From contig NZ_CP087106.1 in assembly GCF_028583545.1 (NCBI RefSeq), positions 2,898,501-2,962,500 on the forward strand: DNA of 64,000 nt, read 5' to 3'. Under the pieces are notes generated by a model. That model had not been told where the DNA came from, made no database searches, and saw only the letters and a program-made list of their open reading frames with translations. Of this stretch, positions 1 through 9,027 are shown piece after piece. Source of the DNA: Methylobacterium sp. NMS14P (lineage in GTDB: Bacteria > Pseudomonadota > Alphaproteobacteria > Rhizobiales > Beijerinckiaceae). The first letter of the stretch is position 1, and every line of letters begins with the position of its first letter. Both the position numbers and the translations under genes were made by a program.

Positions 1-723
1 CTCGGCGAGGATCGGCATGTCGAGAATCGGCTCGCCAGGGCCCGCACCACCGGGACCGTCGGCTCGAAGGTCGATCCGTACCTGGAGGCCGCTGGATCGC
101 AGCTGCGCGAGAGCGCTCCGCGAGACGCCACGCGCTACATGCGCGTCGCTTGGAAGCCGCTGCACAAGGAGCCGCTGCACGCCGTGACCCGAGCGAAGGT
201 GGCGGAGCGCATCGGTGTGATCTCGAAAGAGAGCGGCCCCTACGCGGCGTGTCGGTCGCGAGCCACGCTCTCGGCCTTCTACGCGTGGCTGATCGGGAAC
301 AGCATGGCCGAGACCAACCCGATGGTCGGTACGATCAGGACGGGCCAGGAGGAGAAGCGCCGCGGGGTGCTGACGCCCGACAAGATCAAGATCGAGGCGG
401 TGTTGAAGGCCTGCCGGGACGACGACTCCGGCCGCATTGTCCGCCTGCTCCTGCTCACCGGTCAGCGCCGCGAGGGAGCGGCGGGCACTAACTGGGCCGA
501 GCTCGATCTCGCGAACGGCATCTGGCGGCGACCGGGCGAGCGGACCAAGAACAGCCTGCCGTCTGACATCCCGCTGTCCCGCCCTGCCCTCGATCTGCCC
601 GTTAAGGTCCAGCCGATCGCCGGCCGGCCGCTCCTGTTCGGCGACGGCGTCGGTGCGTTCTCAGGGTTCTCGCAGGCGAAGGCCGCGCTGGACAAGCGGT
701 CCGGCGTCACGGGCTGGCGATGA
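1..723 (+). pseudogene. Truncated tyrosine recombinase (phage-type integrase), 5' end outside window
   Basis: The frame is open from the first base, so the N-terminus lies outside the window. The readable part holds the core-binding domain and the start of the catalytic domain, including the segment LLLLTGQRREGAAG that carries the first catalytic Arg. It stops at GVTGWR (TGA at 721-723), where integrases of this family normally continue into the HxLRRT box and the Tyr nucleophile. The His, second Arg and Tyr are therefore missing and it should be inactive. A frameshift or a deletion at about 720 would both explain it. It is probably a relic of an older integrated element. Confidence 0.75.
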
Positions 724-814
724 CGGTATGCGAGGACCGGACGATGGGTGTTGCGATGCGGATATATTGCTTCCGCCACGGGTTGTCCGGCAACGAGTAC
801 ATCGGAGAACTGCC

Positions 815-1066
815 GTGAAGAAGCTCCTGCTTGGCGCGTGCGCCGTAGCTCTGTCATCCTTCGTTATGGCGCAGGCGACCACGACCGCCGACGCGCGAGC
901 GCGCCATATGAAATCGGCCAAGCGGACCGGCGTCCCCATCACGAACAACACCGGCGGCCGCGGCTCGTCGAGCTCCGCCGCAGGCGGTAATGCAGGTCAG
1001 CCTTCTCGCGGATCACGGTCGATAGGCGGCAGCGGGGGTGGCACAGGCAACGGCGGTGGCGGCTAA
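815..1066 (+). CDS. Small secreted Gly/Ser-rich protein
   Basis: GTG start; the first 20 residues (VKKLLLGACAVALSSFVMAQA) form a typical Sec signal peptide ending AQA. The mature part is about 63 residues, low in complexity, with a TNNTGGRGSSSSAAGGNAG-type segment and a Gly-rich tail. No domain is recognised. The C-terminal half resembles that of the gene at 1688-1966 (SSSAAGN, then QP and a Gly-rich tail), so the two look like diverged paralogues. A clear Rho-independent terminator follows about 50 bp downstream. Probably a periplasmic or surface protein; function unknown. Confidence 0.6.
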   Translation: MKKLLLGACAVALSSFVMAQATTTADARARHMKSAKRTGVPITNNTGGRGSSSSAAGGNAGQPSRGSRSIGGSGGGTGNGGGG

Positions 1067-1119
1067 GCGGCTCGCGCGACAACACATGTGTTTGGGCATT
1101 ATCCCAAAGATCAGCCCAT

Positions 1120-1151
1120 AGCCCGCCCGGTTCGTCGGTGCGGGCTTTTTC
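1120..1151 (+). terminator. Rho-independent terminator
   Basis: AGCCCGC pairs with GCGGGCT around a GC-rich loop and is followed by a run of five T. It sits just downstream of the small secreted protein gene ending at 1066. Confidence 0.75.
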
Positions 1152-1279
1152 ACGCGTGTGAGAACGCGGTTTCTCTCGCGGAATATAATTGAGTGATATC
1201 CAGCACATTCCGCATAGCGTCTTCAGTGCAAGGATCCATCATGCCGTGAGGACAGACACGGTTTTGAGGAAGCATCATC

Positions 1280-1432
1280 ATGCACTCGATGAAGCATGTC
1301 GCCGAAGTCGTCACTTTGGCAGCATGTGCAGCCGCGGTGGCAATTTCCGGCCAGATCCTACTGATGCCACAGGTTAGTGCATGGCAGGACGAGCTCGTCA
1401 CGGTACTGACGCGCGAGCTGCCCCGGTCATGA
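1280..1432 (+). CDS. Small hydrophobic protein, 50 aa
   Basis: A short frame preceded by a GAGGA-like ribosome site about 10 bases upstream. The product starts MHSMKHVAEVVTL, continues with a hydrophobic, Ala-rich stretch (about residues 11-32) and ends with a charged tail. It could be a small exported or membrane-anchored protein. It has no recognisable family, and its size makes it uncertain. It lies between the two related secreted-protein genes at 815 and 1688. Confidence 0.35.
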   Translation: MHSMKHVAEVVTLAACAAAVAISGQILLMPQVSAWQDELVTVLTRELPRS

Positions 1433-1687
1433 CTGGCCTGCCGAAAGTCCGGTTCGAGGTCGGCCGGCCCGGTACTTTGCCGCGGCGGGCCTTGTCATAT
1501 CGGCAAGCCTGCTGGCCCGCGACTCGCTGCTCCCGGCGTTCCTCCCAGGGATCCACTCAGCCCCGCCGGCACCGGCGCGCGGGGCGCTTGTATCTTGGCA
1601 TGATCCCAGCGAAGGCGGCCCTTCGTTCAATCTGAACCTTCGTTCCGGAAGGTGCGTTGATTGTCTCAACCCATGATTGAGGTCTCA

Positions 1688-1966
1688 ATGCGCTACCGCA
1701 CTCTCATCGCCTCTGTGCCGCTGGCTGCCCTGCTCTCAGGCCCAGCCCACGCGCAGGCGCCGACCACGGCACCGAGCGCGCCGCCGAGTTCGTCGGGCGT
1801 TGTTGCGCCACAATCGGGCTCGACCGGCACACCAGGTGCCGTGACAGGGTCACCGACCGGGCAGCCCGCTGATACACGGTCCAACAGCTCCTCGGCAGCG
1901 GGCAACGCGAACCAGCCGGAGCGCCCGGCGCCACAAGGCGGCGGCGGTGGCGGCAGCAGCAGGTAG
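1688..1966 (+). CDS. Small secreted Pro/Ser/Gly-rich protein
   Basis: 92 residues. The start at 1688 is chosen because GAGG lies just upstream and the product then opens with a good signal peptide (MRYRTLIASVPLAALLSG, cleavage after AHA). The mature region is low in complexity, rich in Pro, Ser, Thr and Gly, and ends in a Gly6-type tail. The segment SNSSSAAGNANQPERPAP matches the equivalent part of the protein at 815-1066, suggesting a small local family. A terminator follows at 2075-2107. Function unknown; likely periplasmic. Confidence 0.6.
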   Translation: MRYRTLIASVPLAALLSGPAHAQAPTTAPSAPPSSSGVVAPQSGSTGTPGAVTGSPTGQPADTRSNSSSAAGNANQPERPAPQGGGGGGSSR

Positions 1967-2074
1967 CTGCCGACTGTTCGCAGACGCTGACCCGACGTTA
2001 CGTTCCGCCGGCCGGTAGGTCACGGCACGCTGTCCCGCAGATCAGCTTCTCGTTCCCGAAGCTTGCATCTCAGA

Positions 2075-2107
2075 AAGCCCGCCCGGTCCGCCGGCGCGGG
2101 CTTCTTC
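2075..2107 (+). terminator. Rho-independent terminator
   Basis: AAGCCCGC and GCGGGCTT form the stem, followed by a T-rich stretch. The stem is nearly the same as that of the terminator at 1120-1151, in keeping with duplication of the upstream gene together with its 3' flank. Confidence 0.65.
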
Positions 2108-2193
2108 GTGCGCGGCGTCCCGGCAGCAATCAGCGAACCGTCTGAGGCACCTCGGGTTTGCGCCACTGGGGGGGGCTGATCCCGGAGGCGTGA

Positions 2194-2424
2194 GTGTCAC
2201 GCTCCTTCATCAGCACGGCCAACGGCCACGTGGTCGAGGACGACGAAGGCGTCGAGGTGCCGAACTGCGACCCTCTGCGCAATGTAGTCCGGCATACCCT
2301 GACGGCGATCCTGCACGACGAAGGCGCGATCGATGGGGCGACTGATTGCGGCGCCCGAGCCGACGACGAAGATGGCAAGCTCGTGATGCAGGCGCGGGCC
2401 GGCATCGACATTATGGGTCGATAG
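2194..2424 (+). CDS. Small DUF6894-like protein
   Basis: 76 residues from a GTG start with GGAGG eight bases upstream. The pattern (short N-terminal strand, then a G-x-x-x-x-DDEG-x-E motif, a helix, and a D-x-x-G-K-x-x-x-x-A strand near the end) resembles the small DUF6894 family common in Methylobacterium and Bradyrhizobium. The usual N-terminal RYFF is replaced by RSFIS, so the match is divergent. No function is known for the family. Assignment is by recalled pattern only. Confidence 0.5.
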   Translation: MSRSFISTANGHVVEDDEGVEVPNCDPLRNVVRHTLTAILHDEGAIDGATDCGARADDEDGKLVMQARAGIDIMGR

Positions 2425-3130
2425 GGCTCAGGCTCCTCGTCGGTGAGATCAGGCGTTCCCCGCTCGGTTTGGCGGTGCGGACCTTAGGCGGCCGGCTTCT
2501 GACACAGGTGAATGCAGGCGCCAATCCGAGCGCAGGCGGCCTGCTCGGTGGGCCCAATATAGTTGTGCGCAGACAGATGGAACGCAATCGGTCGTCCGAC
2601 GACAATATTATTTCATTGCCTCTGATAAATTATTACCGAATTATCATCTTGCCGACATCGAGTATCATTGTAGGGGGCAATAAATCGATCCCGTCCGATT
2701 CCAATCTGCAGTGGCCTATCACTGCACCCAGCGGGAGTAGCATTCCATGCGTATCGCTCGGCAGAAGTGCAGGTGCCAAACCCGGCAGCGATATAACATC
2801 AAGCAATCACCTAATTCACGCAACATGTGTGGACATTCGGTCGTGCGCTGGATCGGCTTCGCGAAACGCCGAACTTTGGAGCTGGCTCGCAGACCGACCA
2901 TTGAAGTGACGAGCGCGCGCGTCATTCGATTGAATTGGGCCGACACATTTGGTCGACCAGCTAGGGTTGAATCTACCGGTATCGTTCGGTCTATCGCGGC
3001 GATCGTGCCCTTCGGACCGCACTCTCGTTAAGCCACACGAGGCCGATCGCGATACGAAGCCAGGTCAGACCTGGGGGATTGTCGGTCTGGGAGCTCACGG
3101 CGAAGGGACGCGGGGGAGCTGGGCGCTGAC
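2425..3130. other. Gene-poor, relatively AT-rich stretch
   Basis: About 700 bp with no convincing gene on either strand. Bases 2560-2720 are clearly richer in A+T than the rest of the window. Open frames here lack ribosome sites and recognisable products. It may be decayed DNA or a regulatory region. Confidence 0.5.
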
Positions 3131-3547
3131 TTACTTCCGACGTGGCCGGAGCGGTCCGTAGAAGCCGCTCCATTCCATGCCCACAGCCTGCGCTCGCTCG
3201 GCCAAGATGCCGGGCACCGACAGCAGGCTCATCACCGGCGAAGCCACGATGTCCGGGTCGTGCAGGTGGAGCCCGATCTGCCGCCCTCGCCACCAGAAGA
3301 GCCCGAACAGCAGGGCGAGCATCAGAATCAGGCCCCAGGTCACGAGGCCCTCCCCGAAGATGTACACGCCGTAGGGAGGTGCGATGGCCGTACTGAGCCA
3401 CGAGAAGCCGATGCACACGATCGGCAACAGGATGAGGAAGCCCAGCAGTTCCAGCGGCAGCCGGCAAACGACGCGGAGTGCGGCATTGAGGTCCTCGACC
3501 GACACGGAGTCGAGGGAGAGCCGTTCATCGTTTGCGGCCTGCTGCAT
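3131..3547 (-). CDS. Small inner-membrane protein, two transmembrane segments
   Basis: 138 residues with AGGAGG eight bases before the ATG. The N-terminal 30 residues are soluble. Two hydrophobic helices follow (about residues 33-55 and 67-86, the second ending in WWRGRQ), and then a polar C-terminal half. No known domain is recognised. It stands alone with no close operon partner. Probably a genuine, uncharacterised inner-membrane protein. Confidence 0.65.
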   Translation of the reverse strand: MQQAANDERLSLDSVSVEDLNAALRVVCRLPLELLGFLILLPIVCIGFSWLSTAIAPPYGVYIFGEGLVTWGLILMLALLFGLFWWRGRQIGLHLHDPDIVASPVMSLLSVPGILAERAQAVGMEWSGFYGPLRPRRK

Positions 3548-3759
3548 GGTGCCTCCTGGCTTCGGTGCTGCCTTTGACCATGGGATGACACCTTACCGGG
3601 ATGCAAGGATTCCCCGGAGCCCATCGGCCCCAGCCGCAGACTTGCCGCGACGCCGTTCCATTTCATCCTTTCCCGCATGCCGCTTCTTCGTGGCGATCAG
3701 CAGATCGAGGTCGGCGGCGGCATCCTCTTGAGCCTGCATGGCTCTGACGTCGCTGATTA

Positions 3760-4008
3760 TCAGCCGCCCTGCAGGCTCTCGGCGAAGTCGTCGGGAATCT
3801 CGCCCGACTGGCCGAGGATCGTGACGCCCTCCAGTTCGCCGGTCTCGTCGTCGGCCACCACCTTCAGCGCCGCCGCGCCCGGCATCCGCCTCGCCAGGTT
3901 CTCCGCCTTCTTCACCGCGCCGCCCTCGATCTGCGCCGGCTCCTGCCGAGCCGGTCGCAGCCGCTTCCGGTGCAGCGCGAAGGGCTGCACGACGCACGCC
4001 GTCTTCAT
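3760..4008 (-). CDS. Conserved-looking small cytoplasmic protein
   Basis: 82 residues from the ATG at 4008 (MKTACVVQPF), chosen because GGAGGA lies upstream; an in-frame ATG at 4065 would add 19 basic residues. The product has an N-terminal VVQPF strand, a basic patch, a helix and a strand-turn region with the segment VVADDETGELEG. No function is recognised. The fold may be a small alpha/beta domain. Confidence 0.55.
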   Translation of the reverse strand: MKTACVVQPFALHRKRLRPARQEPAQIEGGAVKKAENLARRMPGAAALKVVADDETGELEGVTILGQSGEIPDDFAESLQGG

Positions 4009-4188
4009 CGCCCTCGTCGCTTTCTCCTCCGAGCGACGTCGGTAGCGCCAAGGCCCGATCGGCATTGCCGTTTCTAGAAGCCCTCCACAGAGATCCACCG
4101 CAATCCGAAGTGCCGCCAAACCGGCCATTGAACCGCGATCATCCCTGCACTTTGTTCTTACTCTGTTCCAGAAGGGAATCGGAACGCG

Positions 4189-4410
4189 ATGCACGCTCTC
4201 CCGCACGAGCCACCTGTGGAGTTTCGTCTCACGGAAGCCGAGGCAATCACGCTTCACGACTACCAAGCCGCACATCGGGACGGCTGGGCTGCTCCGGTGC
4301 AGGCGACCGCCGACGCCCTTGCCGGCATCGACGCTGCGGAGCGGCAGGTTGATGACCATGGCCGGCTGGTCTCGCACGGGTACGCGCGCGGCTGCATCTG
4401 CGCAGCCTGA
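4189..4410 (+). CDS. Small hypothetical protein upstream of umuD
   Basis: 73 residues, predicted soluble, with no known domain. It ends five bases before the umuD start, so it may be the first gene of the umuDC transcript, but its ribosome site is weak (GGAA). The coding call rests on frame length and position only. Confidence 0.35.
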   Translation: MHALPHEPPVEFRLTEAEAITLHDYQAAHRDGWAAPVQATADALAGIDAAERQVDDHGRLVSHGYARGCICAA

Positions 4411-4415
4411 AATTC

Positions 4416-4868
4416 ATGTCAGTTCACCGCATCGACGCGCTGCTGGTCCACAGCCCCGACGCCGTTTGGGTGCCGCTGATCGGGCAGGGCCTGTGCGCCG
4501 GCTTCCCGTCGCCCGCCGATGACTTCCTCGAGGGCGCGCTCGAGCTGCCCCGCTGGCTCGTGCCGAATCCGCCCGCCACCTTCCTGTGGCGGATCAGTGG
4601 CTCGTCCATGGAGGGCGCCGGCATCTACGACCGCGACCTCGCCTGCGTCGACCGCAGCCTCAAGGCGGGCCACGGCAGCATCGTCGTCGCGGCAATCGAC
4701 GGCCAGATGAGCTGCAAGCGCCTCTTGATCGACGGCAACGTCGCCCGGCTCGCCTTCTGCAACCCGGACCTGCCCGCCTTCGCGGTCGACGACCTCGGCG
4801 AGGGTGTGATCTGGGGCGTGGTCCGCTTCTCGATCCGCTGGCACGTCGCCCGCGGGCAGCTCTCGTGA
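4416..4868 (+). CDS. umuD: UmuD, self-cleaving subunit of DNA polymerase V (S24 peptidase)
   Basis: 150 residues. It carries the LexA/UmuD self-cleavage region (CAGFPSP, cleavage expected at Ala28-Gly29), the Ser nucleophile in SGSSMEG (Ser64) and the general-base Lys in SCKRL (Lys101), all at family spacing. After RecA-stimulated cleavage, UmuD' is expected to join UmuC as error-prone polymerase V. Its stop overlaps the umuC GTG start by four bases, so the pair is translationally coupled. SOS control is expected, but I did not find a clear LexA box upstream. Confidence 0.92.
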   Translation: MSVHRIDALLVHSPDAVWVPLIGQGLCAGFPSPADDFLEGALELPRWLVPNPPATFLWRISGSSMEGAGIYDRDLACVDRSLKAGHGSIVVAAIDGQMSCKRLLIDGNVARLAFCNPDLPAFAVDDLGEGVIWGVVRFSIRWHVARGQLS

Positions 4869-6193
4869 GCACCCCCGAGGCCCGGCTGCGCGACCGGATC
4901 GGCGGCGGCCGCGCCGTGGCGCTGATCGACGGCAACAGCTTCTACTGCGCGTGCGAGCGCGTGTTCGATCCGAAGCTCGCCACTGTCCCGGTGATCGTGC
5001 TCTCGAACAACGACGGCTGCGCCATCGCCCGCACCAGCGAGGCCAAGGCGCTCGGCATCAGGATGGGCGACCCGTACTTCAAGATCCGCGAGATGTGCCG
5101 TCGCCGAGGCGTGCGGGTGTTCTCGTCGAACTACACCCTCTACGGCGACATGTCGGGGCGGACCAACGCGGTCTACCGGCAGTTCAGCCCGCAGGTGGAG
5201 ATCTACTCCATCGACGAGAGCTTCCTGAACCTGTCGGACGTGGCGCCGGCCTTGCGGGTCGAGCTCGCGCGGGACCTGCGCGCCACGGTCCAGGCCTGGA
5301 CCGGGATCCCGACCTGTGTCGGCATCGGCCCGACCAAGACGCTGGCCAAGCTCGCCAACCACATCGCCAAGAGCGTGCCGGTGCTGGGAGGCGTGTGCGA
5401 CCTGACCGACCCGGCGGCCTACGCGCACTGGCTGTGCCGGATCGACGTCGCCGAGGTCTGGGGCATCGGCCGGGCCTCGCTCGCCAAGCTCCGGGCGATG
5501 GGCGTGGACAGCGTGGCGGACCTGCGCGACCTCGACCCGCGGCCGGTGCGCAAGGGCCTGACCGTGGTCGGCGAGCGCATCATCTACGAGCTGCGCGGCG
5601 CGGCCTGCCTGTCGCTGGAGATGGTGCCGGCGCGGCGGAAGGGCTGCGCGGTGACGCGCTCGTTCTCGAGCCGGATCACCGAACGGGCGGTGCTGGAGGA
5701 GGCGGTGGCGGCGCACGCGACGCGGCTCGGCGAGAAGCTGCGGCGCGAGGGGCTGGGCACCGACCACGTCACGGTCTTCTACCACACGAGCGAGCACGAC
5801 TGGGGGGAGCCGATGCGCTCGGTCTCGACGACGGTGCAGCTGCCGGAGCACAGCTCGGACACGCTGGCGCTGATCAAGGCGGCGCGGCACGGGGTGGCGC
5901 GGACGTGGCGCGATCCGGGCGCGCGACCGTGGCGGTACTCGAAGGCCGGGATCGTCACGAACGACCTCGTGCCGCTGTCGCACAGCCCGCGGGCGCTGAT
6001 CGGCGCGCTGGACCGGGCGCAGTCGAGCCCGCTGATGGCGGCGATGGACGCGTGCAACGCGCGCTGGGGCCGGGGCGCGGTGGTGCCGGCGCGGGCGGGG
6101 CTGGTGAGCCGGCGCGACTGGAACTCGAAGTTCGAGATGCGAACGCCCCGCTACACGACGCAGGTCAGCGAGCTGCCGGTGGCGTATGCTTGA
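4865..6193 (+). CDS. umuC: UmuC, Y-family DNA polymerase V catalytic subunit
   Basis: 442 residues from the GTG at 4865, which overlaps the umuD stop. The Y-family palm motifs are present: metal-binding Asp in [10 protein letters not shown] near the N-terminus and the catalytic SIDESF further on. The helix-hairpin-helix thumb ([12 protein letters not shown]) and little-finger domain follow. Length fits UmuC (about 420-440). It does translesion synthesis after DNA damage. Such cassettes are common on plasmids and integrated elements, in keeping with the accessory setting. Confidence 0.93.
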   Translation: MSTPEARLRDRIGGGRAVALIDGNSFYCACERVFDPKLATVPVIVLSNNDGCAIARTSEAKALGIRMGDPYFKIREMCRRRGVRVFSSNYTLYGDMSGRTNAVYRQFSPQVEIYSIDESFLNLSDVAPALRVELARDLRATVQAWTGIPTCVGIGPTKTLAKLANHIAKSVPVLGGVCDLTDPAAYAHWLCRIDVAEVWGIGRASLAKLRAMGVDSVADLRDLDPRPVRKGLTVVGERIIYELRGAACLSLEMVPARRKGCAVTRSFSSRITERAVLEEAVAAHATRLGEKLRREGLGTDHVTVFYHTSEHDWGEPMRSVSTTVQLPEHSSDTLALIKAARHGVARTWRDPGARPWRYSKAGIVTNDLVPLSHSPRALIGALDRAQSSPLMAAMDACNARWGRGAVVPARAGLVSRRDWNSKFEMRTPRYTTQVSELPVAYA

Positions 6194-6857
6194 GGCGTCA
6201 CCTCAGTACGCAGGCGACCGTTTCGGGTGGTTTCGAGAAGGTCCGCTCACGGACGACGATGCGTTGAAGCGGACCCGGCAGCTCAACGGCCACTTTGATC
6301 CGCGCGCACAGGGGCGCGAAGAGGTTTAGGGCCGTCGCCCTCTGCGCCGCCGTCGTTATCGAGCATTGCCTGAACGCTGTCAGGGTGTTTGGGTACCCCC
6401 AGCAACCGGGCCAACCCGTCAGCGACGCCACGACGTACCGCGTCATCGAGTGCGTGGTCGTCTCTGCCCTTCACGACAGTAAAGCTCATACCGACGGTCC
6501 TACGCATTTCTTACTCAGGTTAAATTAACCAACTGTCGGCGGTTCCCAATCGTCCTCTGACACTGGCTTGTGGATGATCCGGCCGCTCGATCACTCAAGG
6601 CGGTATGCGACGACTCGCTCTCGAGCGGCACCGCATGGAACCGGACGTCACCCACCCGCCTATGCGCAACGCGTTGCCGAGGTTGCCGAGGTCCGCTCAG
6701 GGTGATCTCGAGACGGTCTGCTCCTGGGCGGCAAACGCATGAGAGCGGATGTTGCTGGCCAGCTCGGCCATGACTCAATTCGTCGAAAGCGAGTGATCAG
6801 CACAGCTCTTTCGAAGGGCATCGCGCGCATTCTGTTCGAATGAGGTGGAGGTAGACT
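6194..6857. other. Stretch with no confident gene
   Basis: About 660 bp after umuC. A 74-codon minus-strand frame (6283-6507) and overlapping frames on both strands exist, but none has a good ribosome site or a familiar product. A short direct repeat (TTGCCGAGG twice) lies near 6674. I see no RNA gene or terminator. Confidence 0.45.
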
Positions 6858-7286
6858 ATGCGGACGTGGGTGACGGCAGGCGTGGCATTTCTGACCTTGA
6901 TCGGGAGCATCAACGTGGCCGAGGCACGCGGACGGATGCGCTTGTCTTTTGGGCGTACAGCGGCGCCCATACGGCCCGTAGCGCCGGCTCCCGCCGTTGC
7001 CGCAGCTCAGCCCGGCTCCGCCGGGCGGATCGGCTACCAGCCTGCAATCACTGTTACGCCGGGTCAGGCGACCGTCGCAGCCGCCGCGACCACGGTGCCG
7101 CTCGCAATCTCCGGCGAAGCGCCCGCTGGCGCCGATCAAACGGCGAGGATAGTGCCTTCCGCGGCGATCCCAGCTCCAACGCCGCCGCGCGTCCGTGAGG
7201 TCCGCGCGGTCGCTCCGCCCTGCGAGGCTGGCAGGCGCGTTGGGGGTGTGGAGCACGAGGACGCCGGCTTCTGCTTAGTTAATTGA
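6858..7286 (+). CDS. Secreted Ala/Pro-rich protein
   Basis: 142 residues, ATG preceded by GGAGG seven bases upstream. A Sec signal peptide (MRTWVTAGVAFLTLIGSI, cleavage after AEA) is followed by a low-complexity Ala/Pro/Thr region. The C-terminus carries two Cys (PPCEAGRRVGG and DAGFCLVN) that could form a disulfide. No domain is recognised. It is likely periplasmic. It ends about 115 bp before the IS3 element and appears intact. Confidence 0.65.
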   Translation: MRTWVTAGVAFLTLIGSINVAEARGRMRLSFGRTAAPIRPVAPAPAVAAAQPGSAGRIGYQPAITVTPGQATVAAAATTVPLAISGEAPAGADQTARIVPSAAIPAPTPPRVREVRAVAPPCEAGRRVGGVEHEDAGFCLVN

Positions 7287-7439
7287 TCGCCGGCGCAGTC
7301 AGTCCGAGGCTGCAGCCGAGGGCCAAAATTCCTTCGTGTCAGGTTCCTACGTCACTCTTGGCGCTCAACCTCCAGCTTCGGCAAAACGGTTCGGTCGGAG
7401 GTGATCTGACCAGCATTTTGGACCGAGCCGAGTGAAAGG

Positions 7440-8276
7440 CTACTGCACGGCCGCTGCCATGGGTAGCCGGAAGGCCAGATCTGGGTAGCTGACAGGCGCT
7501 GGTGGCCGAAGGCCAAGGGACGAGTGCGGCCGGATGCAGTTGTAGGTGTTCTGCCAGAGGGCAATCACGGCCTGGGCTTCCTTGAGTGAGTAGAAGATCT
7601 CCTGGCGCAGGCACTCGTCGCGCAGCTTGCCGTCGAAGATTTCACAGTACCCGTTCTCCCACGGCGAGCCCGGTGCGATGTACTGGATCTGCGAGCCAGC
7701 TTTGGCGACCCATTTGCGCAGTGCCTTCGAGATCATCTCAGGGCCGTTATTGCAGCGGATGTGCTCCGGGATGCCGTGCAGGCACATGGCGTCGGCCAGC
7801 GCCTCGATCACGTCGAGGCTGTTGATCCGCCGCGACACCTTCAGCGCCAGACAGGCCCGGCTGTGCTCGTCGATCAGCGTCAGGATGCGCAAGCTGCGCC
7901 CGTCGTGGGTCTGCGCCTGCACGAAGTCGAAGCTCCACACATGGTTGCGGTAGAGCGGACGCAGACGCACGCACGAGCCGTCGTTCAGCCAGAGGCGGCT
8001 GCGTGGTCGGTGCCTTTGTGGGACATTGAGCCCCTCGCTACGCCAGATGCGCTGAACCCGGTCCTTGCCCACCCGCCAGCCGTCTGCCTGCAGCAGCGCG
8101 GTGACGCGGCGATAGCCGTAGCGTCCGTACTCGGACGCCAGGGCGACGATGGCGCGGGTCAGCCCATCCTCGTCGGCCAGCACGGTCGGCACATAGCGCT
8201 GCGTGCCCCGATGCTGGCCGACGATCCGGCGGGCGTGACGTTCCGAGAGGCCGTACTTCTCCCGGATGCCAGCCAC
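7440..8276 (-). CDS. IS3 transposase OrfB (integrase core), catalytic Asp replaced
   Basis: 278 residues from the GTG at 8276. The frame continues upstream toward the end of orfA, as expected if OrfAB is made by ribosomal frameshifting. The rve core is clear: Asp117 in WSFDF and Glu212 in NGYCEIF, with D35E-like spacing. The middle catalytic Asp, which normally stands in an S-D-N-G-P-E-F motif, is Asn176 (RCNNGPEM). A D-to-N change in a DDE triad should abolish strand transfer, so this copy is probably unable to transpose itself. Confidence 0.85.
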   Translation of the reverse strand: MAGIREKYGLSERHARRIVGQHRGTQRYVPTVLADEDGLTRAIVALASEYGRYGYRRVTALLQADGWRVGKDRVQRIWRSEGLNVPQRHRPRSRLWLNDGSCVRLRPLYRNHVWSFDFVQAQTHDGRSLRILTLIDEHSRACLALKVSRRINSLDVIEALADAMCLHGIPEHIRCNNGPEMISKALRKWVAKAGSQIQYIAPGSPWENGYCEIFDGKLRDECLRQEIFYSLKEAQAVIALWQNTYNCIRPHSSLGLRPPAPVSYPDLAFRLPMAAAVQ

Positions 8277-8299
8277 CGCCTGCCGGCATCGTTCGGGGG

Positions 8300-8614
8300 C
8301 TATACATTTCCCGAGGTGACGTCCGCCAACACCTGCTTTTCCAAGGACAGGTCGGCCACAAGCCGCCGCAACCGAGCGTTCTCGCGCTCCAGGTCCTTCA
8401 TCTTCCTGGCCTGGTCGCCTCGGAGCCCGCTGTACTCCTTGCGCCAGCTATAACAACTCTGCTCGGAGATCTCCGCCTCCTTGCACGCCAGCGCCAAGCT
8501 CTTGCCCTGGGTCGTCTGCACCTCAATCTGGCGCCGCTTCAGCACGACCTGCTCCGCACTCGTCTTCTGACCTGCCGCATGTCCGACTCCCTCGGTCCCA
8601 GCTGATCCTCTCAA
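8300..8614 (-). CDS. IS3 transposase OrfA (helix-turn-helix and leucine zipper)
   Basis: 104 residues. The middle part (VQTTQGKSLALACKEAEISEQSCYSWRKEY) is the usual OrfA helix-turn-helix. It is followed by a leucine-zipper-like helix (KDLERENARLRRLVADLSLE). It binds the element ends and, fused to OrfB by frameshifting, gives the transposase. No defect is visible in this half. Confidence 0.85.
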   Translation of the reverse strand: MRGSAGTEGVGHAAGQKTSAEQVVLKRRQIEVQTTQGKSLALACKEAEISEQSCYSWRKEYSGLRGDQARKMKDLERENARLRRLVADLSLEKQVLADVTSGNV

Positions 8615-8729
8615 TCAGCCCGGCCCAAAGCCAGCCGGTCAGGTCAAGGGCCTGTTCACCGATTGAGGTAGCATCTGAACGCTCAGAGTAGCGCTATGCA
8701 TGGCCGATAGCCGAGCATGGGAGGGGTCG

Positions 8730-8906
8730 ATGAAGGTGTTTCAGGTCCGTCAGGGCGCGACAGGCGCCATCCTCTGGACCGGCACAGCGACGGACCCGCT
8801 CGCAGCCCTTGACGCCATGGCCCACGAAGCTGGGTACTACGACCACTCTGACATACCGGACCATCTGCGGGCCGGCGGCCTGCATGCAGAAGAGATACGG
8901 GTCTGA
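8730..8906 (+). CDS. Small uncharacterised protein, 58 aa
   Basis: The start at 8730 is chosen because GGGAGGGG lies just upstream. The product (MKVFQVRQGATGAILWTG..., ending EEIRV) looks like a compact alpha/beta fold: an N-terminal strand pair, an Ala-rich helix (DPLAALDAMAHEAGY) and an acidic end. It resembles short single-domain proteins common in Methylobacterium genomes, but I cannot name a family. It starts 84 bp after the IS3 right end. Confidence 0.6.
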   Translation: MKVFQVRQGATGAILWTGTATDPLAALDAMAHEAGYYDHSDIPDHLRAGGLHAEEIRV

Positions 8907-9027
8907 CGCGCCGCGCTGCGACGTGCGCCAGGGCGGCCTGCGCGATGCCATCCTGCACAGCGCCGGTGCCAACGCGATCCACGGCCTGGGCCGCACGAAC
9001 GCGGATCGGCCGGCGCAATGTCGGGGC

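Larger units (their letters stand above)
7402..8646 (-). mobile_element. IS3-family insertion sequence, 1,245 bp
   Basis: The ends are imperfect inverted repeats. The left end begins TGATCTGACCAGC and the right end, read on the minus strand, begins TGACCTGACCGGC; matching continues inward through TTTGG, CCG and GC. Both sides are flanked by AGG (7399-7401 and 8647-8649), which fits a 3-bp target duplication. Inside are the two overlapping minus-strand frames typical of the family. The element looks complete in structure, but the transposase has a damaged active site (see orfB). Confidence 0.8.

Noticed and set aside
4150..4416. A LexA box before umuD
   Set aside because: I looked for GAAC-N7-GAAC or GTTC-N7-GTTC type sites and found only partial halves. 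SOS control remains an inference.
4625..5983. A 452-codon minus-strand frame
   Set aside because: It lies antisense to umuC, whose motifs are clear. Long antisense frames are expected at this GC content.
6283..6507. A 74-codon minus-strand frame after umuC
   Set aside because: Possible, but the start lacks a good ribosome site and the product has no familiar pattern. Left as an open question.
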